NCBI RefSeq assembly: GCF_016864015.1
Contig: NZ_CP045067.1
Coordinates: 2,242,001-2,306,000, forward strand
DNA length: 64,000 nt
Direction of reading: 5' to 3'
From: Lacinutrix sp. WUR7
Lineage (GTDB): Bacteria > Bacteroidota > Bacteroidia > Flavobacteriales > Flavobacteriaceae
Positions 37,597 to 45,405 of the stretch are shown here, in pieces (the first letter of the stretch is position 1; every line of letters starts with the position of its first letter). The position numbers were made by a program, and so were the translations under genes. The notes below the pieces were generated by a model. That model was not told the origin of the DNA, ran no database searches, and worked only from the letters and a program-made list of their open reading frames with translations.

Positions 37597-38088
37597 CTAT
37601 CCTTTGAAAATATTATGCTCAGGAATTTCTAATTCTCTCAGCCATTCTGCGACTTCAAACCCAGGATTGTCTTCATCTGCCTTTGCTGGAATTTCATTAA
37701 AACCAGCGATAACGATATCTGGAAAGCGCAGTATATAGAACTTTACAATGGCTTCAAGCGCCTGTTTTTGTTCATCGGTACGTGTGTCTTTATCCCAAGC
37801 TTCCTTGAGTGTTCTGCCACCCACATAAGCAATGTGTTTTGCTTGACCTGTAACTGCATTTTTACCGTGTGATATTCCCCATAAATCTATAGTCGTCGGG
37901 TTTTCTTCATCGATAATAGTCTGCAAAGTCCCATCTTGTAAAATGAGATAATCGATGCCTGGACGGTTCCAATTAAAACCACCATCACGTATGGATGATG
38001 TATGTTGTTTAATAATTACTTCCTTGTCAAAATCTTTAGCTTCAGAAGTATTGGTGCTTTGTATTATGAGATAATCTACTTTTTGCAT
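37597..38088 (-). CDS. Amidase-fold (T7 lysozyme-like) protein lacking zinc ligands
   Basis: A 163-residue protein that follows the N-acetylmuramoyl-L-alanine amidase (Amidase_2) pattern: opening beta strand, GFNWNRPGIDYLILQDGTLQ, SHGKN, then AYVGG and DTRTDEQKQAL, and a WL-containing end. Aligned by eye with T7 lysozyme, the zinc ligands His17, His122 and Cys130 are Gln10, Phe130 and Asn141. It should therefore not be an active zinc amidase; it may bind peptidoglycan or serve a structural role. It is the first gene of the minus-strand operon, with no signal peptide. Confidence 0.8.
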   Translation of the reverse strand: MQKVDYLIIQSTNTSEAKDFDKEVIIKQHTSSIRDGGFNWNRPGIDYLILQDGTLQTIIDEENPTTIDLWGISHGKNAVTGQAKHIAYVGGRTLKEAWDKDTRTDEQKQALEAIVKFYILRFPDIVIAGFNEIPAKADEDNPGFEVAEWLRELEIPEHNIFKG

Positions 38089-38106
38089 CTGTTTAGATTA
38101 AGAGTT

Positions 38107-38158
38107 AATAGGGGATAAGCGTCTAAAACCTAACAGGCGATAAACGGGATATTTTTTA
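38107..38158. promoter_or_regulatory. Divergent control region of the phage element with iteron-like repeats
   Basis: Between the amidase-like gene and the plus-strand genes lie two similar blocks, GGGGATAAGCG and GGCGATAAACG, in direct orientation about 26 bases apart. Such repeats could bind the HTH or Rep proteins. No full TTTG-N19-TANNTTTG promoter is visible here. Confidence 0.3.
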
Positions 38159-38385
38159 ATAATCAGGATTTTATTAATGTTAGTCAGTTGTCAAAATATA
38201 TTAAAAAGGATGTGCTGAATACTAAACATTCTGTAAGTCAATATGTTGGTGATACTTTAAATAATAATGATACATCGCATAACTTTTATAATAATAAAAC
38301 AAAGTTGGCTAGTATTTTAGAATACTGTAAAGAAAAGGATGTTAAGATTATTAATGAAAAGTTCATGTTAGATAGGTCTTTTTAA
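38155..38385 (+). pseudogene. Possible gene fragment without a clear start
   Basis: An open frame from about 38130 to 38385 gives a lysine- and asparagine-rich sequence (QDFINVSQLSKYIKKD, later KLASILEYCKEKDVKII) ending at 38385. It has no ATG before its middle and only a TTG candidate at 38188. It reads like the C-terminal part of a helical protein, maybe a lost regulator or recombinase of the element, but I recognise no family and it could be chance. Confidence 0.3.
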
Positions 38386-38470
38386 ATATCACACACTGTT
38401 TCTACACTGGTGTTAATATTTAGTGTCAAGGAAATAGAATGTAATTGCGTCAAATTTAAAAGCCGTAATT

Positions 38471-38749
38471 ATGAAATCAGTCCAACTTATAGGATTAACA
38501 CCTGAGCAACTTCAAAGCGCTATTATTGATGGTGTAAAAACACAATTAGAAGATTTAAAATCTCATTTTCAACCTAAAGAGCCCACCGAGTATCTTACTC
38601 GTCAAGAGGTAGCAACAATTTTAAAAGTCGATTTGTCAACTATTCATAATTGGTGTAAATCAGGTAAATTGTTGCCTTATGGAATTGGCAAGCGAGTTTA
38701 TTTTAAAAGAGCTGACCTAGAAAGTTGTATAATTCCATTAGAACGATAG
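38471..38749 (+). CDS. Excisionase-like helix-turn-helix protein
   Basis: A 92-residue protein with an N-terminal helical segment and a C-terminal MerR/excisionase-type helix-turn-helix (about 42-88: YLTRQEVATILKVDLSTIHN, WCKSGKLLPYGIGKRVYFKR). Proteins of this kind act as excisionases or small regulators of integrated elements. It is the only plus-strand regulator candidate of the phage-like element, directly ahead of the Rep-like gene but separated from it by a terminator. Upstream (38396-38440) are ACACTG direct repeats that could be its binding sites. Confidence 0.8.
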   Translation: MKSVQLIGLTPEQLQSAIIDGVKTQLEDLKSHFQPKEPTEYLTRQEVATILKVDLSTIHNWCKSGKLLPYGIGKRVYFKRADLESCIIPLER

Positions 38750-38760
38750 TATAAAATCAA

Positions 38761-38790
38761 AAAAGAGGGTGTTCAAAGCCCTCTTTTATT
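38761..38790 (+). terminator. Rho-independent terminator between the HTH and Rep-like genes
   Basis: A perfect nine-base stem AAAAGAGGG / CCCTCTTTT with loop TGTTCAAAG followed by ATTTTG. It ends just before the first possible codon of the Rep-like frame, so the HTH gene is terminated before Rep. Confidence 0.8.
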
Positions 38791-39819
38791 TTGTTCAAAT
38801 GTTCAGTATTACGACAATGTAATACCTATTCACAAATATACACTCTTCTGTTGTTAGATTTTCTAAAAATCAAGATTACAAATGCGCAAACCAGAAGCTA
38901 TTTTTGGGAGCATTCATTACTTTACTTTCATTCAGAAAGCGAAGTGCTCTTGTTTGATAACGAAACAATCAAAACAAAAAAGGTGAAGCAATACAGAGGT
39001 TTGTTATTTGAGTTTACAAAAAACGCCTTATTCATCCGTTTTAAACCACATTATTACTTTAACAGCAATGAACACAATGCAAACGATTTTAGTGTTGCAA
39101 ATTGCATAGAAACGCTAAAAAACGTGTTTAATTCTTTCTGTGTTGACTTAGAACACCTTGAAATTATTAATATCGAATTTGGAATAAATATAGTAATACC
39201 TATACAATTAATTGATATCAGGGATTTACTATGTCAAATTATTTATCACGGACAAAATCAATTTGCTACACATTCTAAATATAGACATTGTAGGTATAGT
39301 AATTCTGTTAATAAATCAGGAATGACAAATGTTTATAAAATTATTAAAGCCTATGCAAAATGCATTCAGTTTCCTAATTATACGTCAACCAATACATTTA
39401 GGTTTGAAGCGAAAAGTAATCGAAAAAAATACATTAATAGCTTGGGGATATTTACAATTCAAGATTTGTTTAATACTCCCGTTTATGATAAATTAAGTGA
39501 AGTTATTTTAAAAGAATTTGATGAGGTTTTAATAATCGATGAACATGCAAAACCTAAACTATCTGAGACTAAGTTCAGGAACTTTGAAAAGAAGTTAAAT
39601 CCATTGACTTGGAATAGATTACTGATGAAAAGTAAAAATACTTTTAGGAGGAATATAAATTCATATTATAATGCCTTAAATACTTGTGATACACATCTGA
39701 AAAAAGAAATAAAAAAACTAATGATTGACAAACTTAATCATTTAAAAAAGTGTGCCGTTTTAAGTATATATATAGATGAAATAAGCACACAAATTAATTC
39801 AAGTAATTTAAAGGCGTAA
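38791..39819 (+). CDS. Phage/plasmid replication-initiator-like protein, start uncertain (possibly decayed)
   Basis: A 342-codon frame with the look of small rolling-circle Rep proteins of phages and plasmids in Bacteroidota: LLFEFTKNALFIRFKPHYYF, LEIINIEFGINI, and NTFRFEAKSNRKKYINSLGI followed by the helical TIQDLFNTPVYDKL. An HUH motif is not clear. The frame has only TTG at 38791 as an early start and no in-frame ATG before about codon 178; that TTG abuts a terminator and lacks a ribosome-binding site. Another frame nearby reads YYDNVIPIHKYTLF, which would suit a Rep N-terminus, so a frameshift may have damaged the gene. It defines the right end of the element. Confidence 0.6.
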   Translation: MFKCSVLRQCNTYSQIYTLLLLDFLKIKITNAQTRSYFWEHSLLYFHSESEVLLFDNETIKTKKVKQYRGLLFEFTKNALFIRFKPHYYFNSNEHNANDFSVANCIETLKNVFNSFCVDLEHLEIINIEFGINIVIPIQLIDIRDLLCQIIYHGQNQFATHSKYRHCRYSNSVNKSGMTNVYKIIKAYAKCIQFPNYTSTNTFRFEAKSNRKKYINSLGIFTIQDLFNTPVYDKLSEVILKEFDEVLIIDEHAKPKLSETKFRNFEKKLNPLTWNRLLMKSKNTFRRNINSYYNALNTCDTHLKKEIKKLMIDKLNHLKKCAVLSIYIDEISTQINSSNLKA

Positions 39820-40346
39820 TAAAAGGCTTAGTTTTAAATCAAATAGTATATTAAAGTATAAATCATTAAAAAAAAACCTATGAAAGTATTAGAGAAATCT
39901 GTGAATTCAATTGTAATATTGGTTTTGTTAGATTTTTAATAAACATAAAAGCCCTTAAATTGTTTGCTCATAACAAATAAAGAGTATCAATTCATATTGT
40001 ATTACTTGAAAGTTAAATAAGTGCTGAGTAATAGGTGTCTGAGAGTTAGTGATTTATGTTTTTTGTGGTTTCTTTATACCTATTACATTATAAAAAATGC
40101 AAAAAGTGGCTACACTATTGATTTTAATATGTTCTAACGTTGAGTGACTTATATTTGATAGGCCTAACGGTAGACAGACACAAAAACTCAAAATATTTTA
40201 TGAGGGTCTCATAAAACGGAGAGGGTGTGGGTAACTTAAATCCAATTTCCCTTTTAAATATCATGATTAAAAAACTACTACTAAGTTCTGATTAATAAAT
40301 GAACATTATTTAGTTATTTCATAGCTTCCATGTTATTACAATTATA
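39820..40346. other. Gene-less right flank of the phage-like element
   Basis: About 530 bases between the Rep-like gene and the XRE remnant. I see no gene, tRNA or clear hairpin; one 19-codon frame at 39880-39939 (MKVLEKSVNSIVILVLLDF) is too short to support. If the element replicates by rolling circle, an origin could lie here, but I cannot identify it. Confidence 0.5.
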
Positions 40347-40472
40347 CAGGAATTAACTTTGGCAGGATAGAAAGAGCAGTCCGAGATGTTAGTTTTACTA
40401 CTCTCTTAAAAATATGCTCTTATTTTGAAATTGAACCAAAAGATTTTTTTGATGGTCATTTCAGTGATTAGT
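40347..40472 (+). pseudogene. C-terminal remnant of an XRE-type HTH regulator
   Basis: One frame reads TGINFGRIERAVRDVSFTTL, LKICSYFEIEPKDFFDGHFSD, then TAG at 40470-40472. This is the second half of a Cro/CI-type helix-turn-helix (the I-x-R-I-E-R turn and LLKIC-YFEI-P-DFF end are typical of Bacteroidota XRE regulators). The first half is not found upstream in any frame. It lies 12 bases from the end of the Avs-like gene and probably remains from an earlier insertion or deletion. Confidence 0.75.
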
Positions 40473-40484
40473 TTGACAAATTTG

Positions 40485-43400
40485 TTATAATATATCCTCT
40501 CTTAATAAATATGCATTTACCGAGCCTTTACTGATTAAGAAATTTAAAATTATTAGAATTTCTGTTTTAGTTTTTATTTCATGTTTTACTTTAGTTCTAT
40601 TGAGATAAATATATTTTCTAACTAATTGCGCAGTATAGTAAACCGTATTTACTCCTAATTTTTTATGCTCATTTCCTCTAACTAAATCGCTTATCCAAAA
40701 TACACCTTCTTCTATAAAGTCACTTCCAATTTGATTTAAGAATTGAGCAATAGAATCTAATACAGCTGGATTCTCAGCCAAATCTCTAACAGTTTTTTTG
40801 TAAAATAGTTTTTCTCTTTCTTTTAAGCTAACCCAATTTTTTGCATCCTTTCTCCAATGATTCCAAGCTAATAAGTAAGTTTTAATAATACTTTTATAGT
40901 AATGTCCTCCTTCATCTTTGCCGAATTCTATTATTTTTGGATAAAAAAGTTCCCAAATTAGCCAAAACTGTTCGTACTGATTTATCTTATCTTCTGCCCA
41001 AATAAATTGCTCAAAAAAGTATTTCATTTCATCACTTGATTGAAAATTATCAACAAATGGTTTTATAAACCTATCAATATCACTTACAGGCCTGTATAAT
41101 ACAAAGTATGAGTATTTTTTAAGGAATCTATATCGTAATGAAGAATCAATATCTTGGCTTCTGTCTCTGCTTTTATCTCGGTCTCTATGTCTATTACCCT
41201 TTATTAGTTTTTCACTTAGTGACAATACAATTTCTGACACATAATTAAGTAAAGTTTTATCTTCGGTTTTAATAGGGATTATTTGAAAAATGATATCTAA
41301 ATCTTGTACTGAATAATTATCAACTTTAAAGTCGATATCTTCAAAATCCTTATTAAATGCTTCATCTAATTCTTTTTCATATTGCTTGAAAAACTCTTTT
41401 ATAATTTCTTGATATGAAACCCTTACTCTGCTATAAGGCATATCTGCTCTTGTTGATTTTTCTTCTTTAATAATATTAAATAGAGGTTTGAATTTTAAAA
41501 AACATTGTAATATTTTTAAGGCATTTAATGGAGAGATATCCCATAGATGATTAGCAAAAGCCTTTATTGCAAAATTACAAAACTTAACTTGATGACTTAT
41601 TGTTCGATTATCCATTAAGACTAAAAACAATAACGAATTGAGTTTGCTACTTTCACCAGGAAATAGATTAATTAAAAACGGGATAGATGAAATTGATACT
41701 TCAACACCATCAGATACTTGATAGTTGTATCCATCTTGAAAAGGGGCGGTTGCATATTCAAGTATTGTTTCTTTGCAAAATTCTTTTTCATCTTTTGTTA
41801 ATTCACTACTATAAAATCTTATGAGTGTTGAGCAAGTAAGTGATGGAATAGCACTGTTAAAAAGATGAAATTGGGAATCACCATTTTTTAACCCATTTAT
41901 AATTTCTTTAGTTTTATTTAATATTTTTTTAGTGTCATTTTGATATTCTTCATATTTTTCGTGTTTTTTATCTCCTTCAAGTTTGTACGTTGACCATAAT
42001 TTTAGTCCTGAATGCTTCATAAAAGATAAACTCTCTTTGACTGCCTCTTCACTGTGTTTTTTTAAATCTGCATCAATTTCAGGATTTAAACTCACTAATA
42101 TTTTGTCCCCTTGTACTTCGGTAGAGATATTCATTTTTCTTTTGTCAAGTCTTGCTAATAAAAGTCTTGTGGTTTTGTCTTTATCAGTTTCCTCATCTCT
42201 TTTTGGTAGTTTTTTGTGAAAGCTATCTATGATATCCCAAATTATTCTTGCTCTGTTTTTAGATTCTTCATCACTAATTTCTTCATTTTTGAATAACTGA
42301 TAGTTTAAGGCTAAGCTTTCTAATGAATTCCATCTATGTGGGTCATCACATGTTTTAATTCTTTCATCAGCATATATTTCATTTTCAGACATTATTCCAT
42401 AACCTATCGAGTATAAACTTTTAACGTGATATTCAGAAACGGCTCTGGATGTGTCGTAATGAAATAGTTTTTGACAACCGAATAGAACTTTGGCAACATT
42501 AAATAATTTATCAGGATACGCTAATACAACACTTGCAACAACAGAAGTTATTGAAGCGGATTTTGACTCTTTTATTAAATAAAGCAACCAGCTTTCAATA
42601 ATTTCTGATTTATGTTTTTTGGCTATATCCAAAAGATGTTTTTCTAAAGCCATATGTATAGATTGTAATAGATATGGGGTGACAGGAGAGCCATTTCCTC
42701 TATACAAATGCCATAAGGATTGACTTATATATTGCTTAACTTTTATTTCATTTGTTAATTGAATTTCGATTTCTTCTATTGTATCTTTATAATCAGAATT
42801 GGCATAAAACTCAACTGTTTTATTTGTGAAGTTTATTATGAAATCTAAAGTGTTTTTAAAAGAAAATTTTAATAGGTAATTGATTGGTGTTTGTAATGCA
42901 CTTGCAGTAGAATAATCGTGTTTAGAGTTTCTTGATATTGAATAATGTTGCTCCATACCTATGCTACTATACAATCCTGATTTTATTGGCGGTTCAAACC
43001 AAAATAAGTCTGCTAACTTTAATATATAGTCAGGTAAAGCTATTAAAGTAGGTAATGCTTCTAACTCTGGTTTTAAAATAGATAGGCATAAATCATAATA
43101 AGGGTCACTACGGTTAGACCAATTGTTTTCTAATACTTCATCAAATATTATCGATAATTCATCTTTTAATTCAGGAGCACCTTGATTTATAATTTTCACT
43201 AATTTTTTTCCTGAATCTTCTGTGTATAAATACTCGTCACTTAGTTGTAGCTTTTTGTAAAAATGTAAAGCAAATAAACTTGCTTTCTTGGTCGATTCTC
43301 CTTTGTTGTTGTTACTATTCCATTCCTCTAATAAAGGGGTTAAATATGATAAGTCTGAAATGTCAAAATTTTCAATGTTTTTGTTAATTAAATCAATAAC

Positions 43401-45239
43401 AGAATGCCAACCATTACCTTTTGGTTTTGTAAATAAATACTTTAGGTCTAATTCTTTGCCAAATAACTTATAAAGACTATTATCAACTTCTTTACAGGCA
43501 ATTCTTAAAAAGAATATCGACTTTTTTAAAATCGAATATTCATCATTTATAATTAACTCGTGAAATTGTGTAAAAAACTCATCTGAATAATCTGAAAGTA
43601 GAATAGATACAAGTGTCTCATCTTTCCAAGTTTGGTCAATAGATTTGTCTATAAAAACATTTTCTATAAATGACTTGATTTCATCAAGGTTCTCTATTAA
43701 CTTATCTGATAACCATATTCTAAATGCACGCCTAATAGTTAAGGATAAACCAATTTTAGAAACGAAATCTTTATTAGATAAAGATTGTAAGTAAGTTCTT
43801 TCTATAAGTTTATTTAATCCCCATTCTTCATAAATATCGTGAGTAATAAAATAACCACCATTTGCTGAATTATAATCAATTATTTCATCGCTTTGCAGAA
43901 GTGAAAGAGTTGCAGGTTGGCATCCACTTGGGTTTACGAAAAAATTACCACTGTCGCTTCTTTCTTTTATGATAGCTAAAAAGCATTCTTCTCTATTTAT
44001 ATGAGTATTCTGTTTTCTGTAAGAAGAATTTTGAATTTTTTTTAGCCACAAAATATTTTTAAATTCTGAATAATTTATAGTGTTATCAATACTATTGTAA
44101 TTTTTAAGATATTCATTAAGATAAAAAGGATTTAGTGTGATTTTTTTTAACCTTTCATTTATCGGTAATTGAAATTTGAATTCTTCTGATAATTTGATTA
44201 GTTCCGACTCTGTTAAATTATTTATACCTATTTGTTTAAACGGAAGTCTGAAAACTTCTATAAATTGAAATCTTAGGTCATCTAAATAACTTAATCTTGT
44301 TGTGAATAAAATAGACCAAGAGTTTTTAATTAAAGCGGAAATGAATTCTTTGATGGGTTCTTGGTTTTCTAAATCTGATATCTTTTCAGCTGAATCAATA
44401 ACAATTATTTTCCTTTCTTCTTTGTTATGTGCTTCCGTAAAGTCATTTAAGGATAGATTATGGTGTTTTTTAAAAAGTAATTGAATATCACTAAGTTCAA
44501 ATTCTGATGCCTTAAAAATATAGAAAGGGAATGAGTCTTTATTATCGTTATAAAATTCTTTTATTATTGCTGTTTTTCCACAACCACCTTCTCCACTAAT
44601 AATAACAATTCCAGATTTGTCAACCTCTTCTCGGATATCATTAATAATTGATATTCTATCAATTATTATTCTATTTTTCTCATATTCAATGTTTTCCTGA
44701 ATAGGTCTAAGTAGATTTTCAGAGTGATTTTTTATTTCATTTAAACTATCAATTACGCTCTTATCTAAGCTAAAAAAGAAGTCATTTAAGTAATTGTTTT
44801 TTGGAAGAGCAAGTTGTCTTTCAAAATGACTTGGAACTCTCCATTCAATTTCTACTTTAAGTTTTTTAGCGATTTTTTCTATTTCTTTTTTGTAAGCTGG
44901 GTTTTTTACTTTCTTTGTTGAACTTTCCGAAAATTCTTGATTCAAATAAAATAGAATCTTATTTAGTTTAGGGTTTTCTCTTTTACCTTTTTCTATTGAT
45001 TCAATTATTTCATCTTTATTATCAGATATTTTTGTTTCATAAAATTTCGCTTGAAATCCAATATATATACCTTCGAAATTTATAGGCTCTGTTTCTATTC
45101 CTGTTTGATTCTTGAATCGAAAAACACCCGTATCATTTCCATACTCATTACAGAAAAGTTGATAAGCAAGACTTTCAAATGAAGAGGTTTCTTTGCCATT
45201 AAATTTAGCTTTAAAATTATTCCAATTTATCTGAATCAT
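40485..45239 (-). CDS. Avs-like (type 4) STAND NTPase with N-terminal nuclease-like domain
   Basis: A 1584-residue protein. Residues 1-140 resemble a PD-(D/E)xK/Mrr-like nuclease: FESLAYQLFCNEYG, then TGIETEPI and IGFQAKFYE (acidic residue followed by QxK). A STAND/NACHT-type NTPase follows: Walker A GEGGCGKTA with Lys222, Walker B IIVIDSAE near 280, sensor FTTRLSYL near 315. The remaining 1100 residues are helical, repeat-like, without other motifs. Nuclease-STAND-repeats at this length matches antiviral Avs4 (AVAST type IV), which senses phage proteins and degrades DNA. The neighbouring Septu-like pair and ssrA location support defence. Some STAND proteins outside Avs share parts of this layout. 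Confidence 0.75.
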   Translation of the reverse strand: MIQINWNNFKAKFNGKETSSFESLAYQLFCNEYGNDTGVFRFKNQTGIETEPINFEGIYIGFQAKFYETKISDNKDEIIESIEKGKRENPKLNKILFYLNQEFSESSTKKVKNPAYKKEIEKIAKKLKVEIEWRVPSHFERQLALPKNNYLNDFFFSLDKSVIDSLNEIKNHSENLLRPIQENIEYEKNRIIIDRISIINDIREEVDKSGIVIISGEGGCGKTAIIKEFYNDNKDSFPFYIFKASEFELSDIQLLFKKHHNLSLNDFTEAHNKEERKIIVIDSAEKISDLENQEPIKEFISALIKNSWSILFTTRLSYLDDLRFQFIEVFRLPFKQIGINNLTESELIKLSEEFKFQLPINERLKKITLNPFYLNEYLKNYNSIDNTINYSEFKNILWLKKIQNSSYRKQNTHINREECFLAIIKERSDSGNFFVNPSGCQPATLSLLQSDEIIDYNSANGGYFITHDIYEEWGLNKLIERTYLQSLSNKDFVSKIGLSLTIRRAFRIWLSDKLIENLDEIKSFIENVFIDKSIDQTWKDETLVSILLSDYSDEFFTQFHELIINDEYSILKKSIFFLRIACKEVDNSLYKLFGKELDLKYLFTKPKGNGWHSVIDLINKNIENFDISDLSYLTPLLEEWNSNNNKGESTKKASLFALHFYKKLQLSDEYLYTEDSGKKLVKIINQGAPELKDELSIIFDEVLENNWSNRSDPYYDLCLSILKPELEALPTLIALPDYILKLADLFWFEPPIKSGLYSSIGMEQHYSISRNSKHDYSTASALQTPINYLLKFSFKNTLDFIINFTNKTVEFYANSDYKDTIEEIEIQLTNEIKVKQYISQSLWHLYRGNGSPVTPYLLQSIHMALEKHLLDIAKKHKSEIIESWLLYLIKESKSASITSVVASVVLAYPDKLFNVAKVLFGCQKLFHYDTSRAVSEYHVKSLYSIGYGIMSENEIYADERIKTCDDPHRWNSLESLALNYQLFKNEEISDEESKNRARIIWDIIDSFHKKLPKRDEETDKDKTTRLLLARLDKRKMNISTEVQGDKILVSLNPEIDADLKKHSEEAVKESLSFMKHSGLKLWSTYKLEGDKKHEKYEEYQNDTKKILNKTKEIINGLKNGDSQFHLFNSAIPSLTCSTLIRFYSSELTKDEKEFCKETILEYATAPFQDGYNYQVSDGVEVSISSIPFLINLFPGESSKLNSLLFLVLMDNRTISHQVKFCNFAIKAFANHLWDISPLNALKILQCFLKFKPLFNIIKEEKSTRADMPYSRVRVSYQEIIKEFFKQYEKELDEAFNKDFEDIDFKVDNYSVQDLDIIFQIIPIKTEDKTLLNYVSEIVLSLSEKLIKGNRHRDRDKSRDRSQDIDSSLRYRFLKKYSYFVLYRPVSDIDRFIKPFVDNFQSSDEMKYFFEQFIWAEDKINQYEQFWLIWELFYPKIIEFGKDEGGHYYKSIIKTYLLAWNHWRKDAKNWVSLKEREKLFYKKTVRDLAENPAVLDSIAQFLNQIGSDFIEEGVFWISDLVRGNEHKKLGVNTVYYTAQLVRKYIYLNRTKVKHEIKTKTEILIILNFLISKGSVNAYLLREDIL

Positions 45240-45264
45240 ATTGCTCTAAAAAAATGTTATTTTG

Positions 45265-45292
45265 AATATAGGGAGAGATAATAAATATAGGG
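45265..45292. promoter_or_regulatory. Direct repeats in the divergent defence promoter region
   Basis: AATATAGGG occurs at 45265-45273 and again at 45284-45292, a 19-base period, between the divergent Avs-like and Septu-like genes. On the minus strand the repeats read CCCTATATT, so they may overlap the -7 region of the Avs-like gene and act as operator half-sites. Confidence 0.35.
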
Positions 45293-45337
45293 AAAATCAA
45301 TTAGTTGATGTTATACTTTGATACAAATTCTGTTTTT

Positions 45338-45372
45338 TTTTTGAATAAATTATAGTTAGTTTTATAATTTTA
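45338..45372 (+). promoter_or_regulatory. Candidate promoter of the Septu-like operon
   Basis: TTTG after a run of T is followed about 20 bases later by TATAATTTTA, near the Bacteroidota TTTG-N19-TANNTTTG form, about 35 bases before the ATG at 45406. The match is partial. Confidence 0.35.
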
Positions 45373-45405
45373 TCTAACTGAATTTAAATATTTTTTTTAA
45401 GAACC

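Larger units (their letters stand above)
32188..39819. mobile_element. Integrated small phage-like element (membrane-protein-rich, Rep-encoding)
   Basis: Fifteen short genes (60-174 codons) packed with overlaps on the minus strand from 38088 to 32188, then a small HTH gene and a replication-initiator-like gene on the plus strand. Most of the fifteen have one N- or C-terminal membrane segment; others are peptidoglycan-active or peptidoglycan-binding. This layout suits a small phage with a lipid membrane or filamentous virion rather than a tailed phage: no terminase, portal, tail, integrase, Zot or packaging ATPase is recognisable, and no gene exceeds 342 codons. Ends are the outermost genes; I found no convincing flanking direct repeat. 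Finnlakevirus-like or inovirus-like origin is a hypothesis. Confidence 0.6.

Noticed and set aside
32188-38088. Contractile injection system or tailocin
   Set aside because: No sheath, tube, baseplate or ATPase-like gene; proteins are too small and mostly membrane-anchored.
38155-38385. A real small gene before the HTH gene
   Set aside because: No proper start codon or ribosome-binding site; kept only as a low-confidence fragment.
38791-39819. Assigning the Rep-like protein firmly to inovirus gpII or to Rep_trans
   Set aside because: The match rests on a general pattern (RFE-x-K and helical C-terminus) without a visible HUH motif, so only a broad call is made.
32120-40484. Direct repeats as attachment sites of the phage-like element
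   Set aside because: I compared the flanks by eye for repeats and dif-like or ssrA-like sequences and found nothing convincing; a computed search of 31700-32200 against 39800-40500 would settle it.
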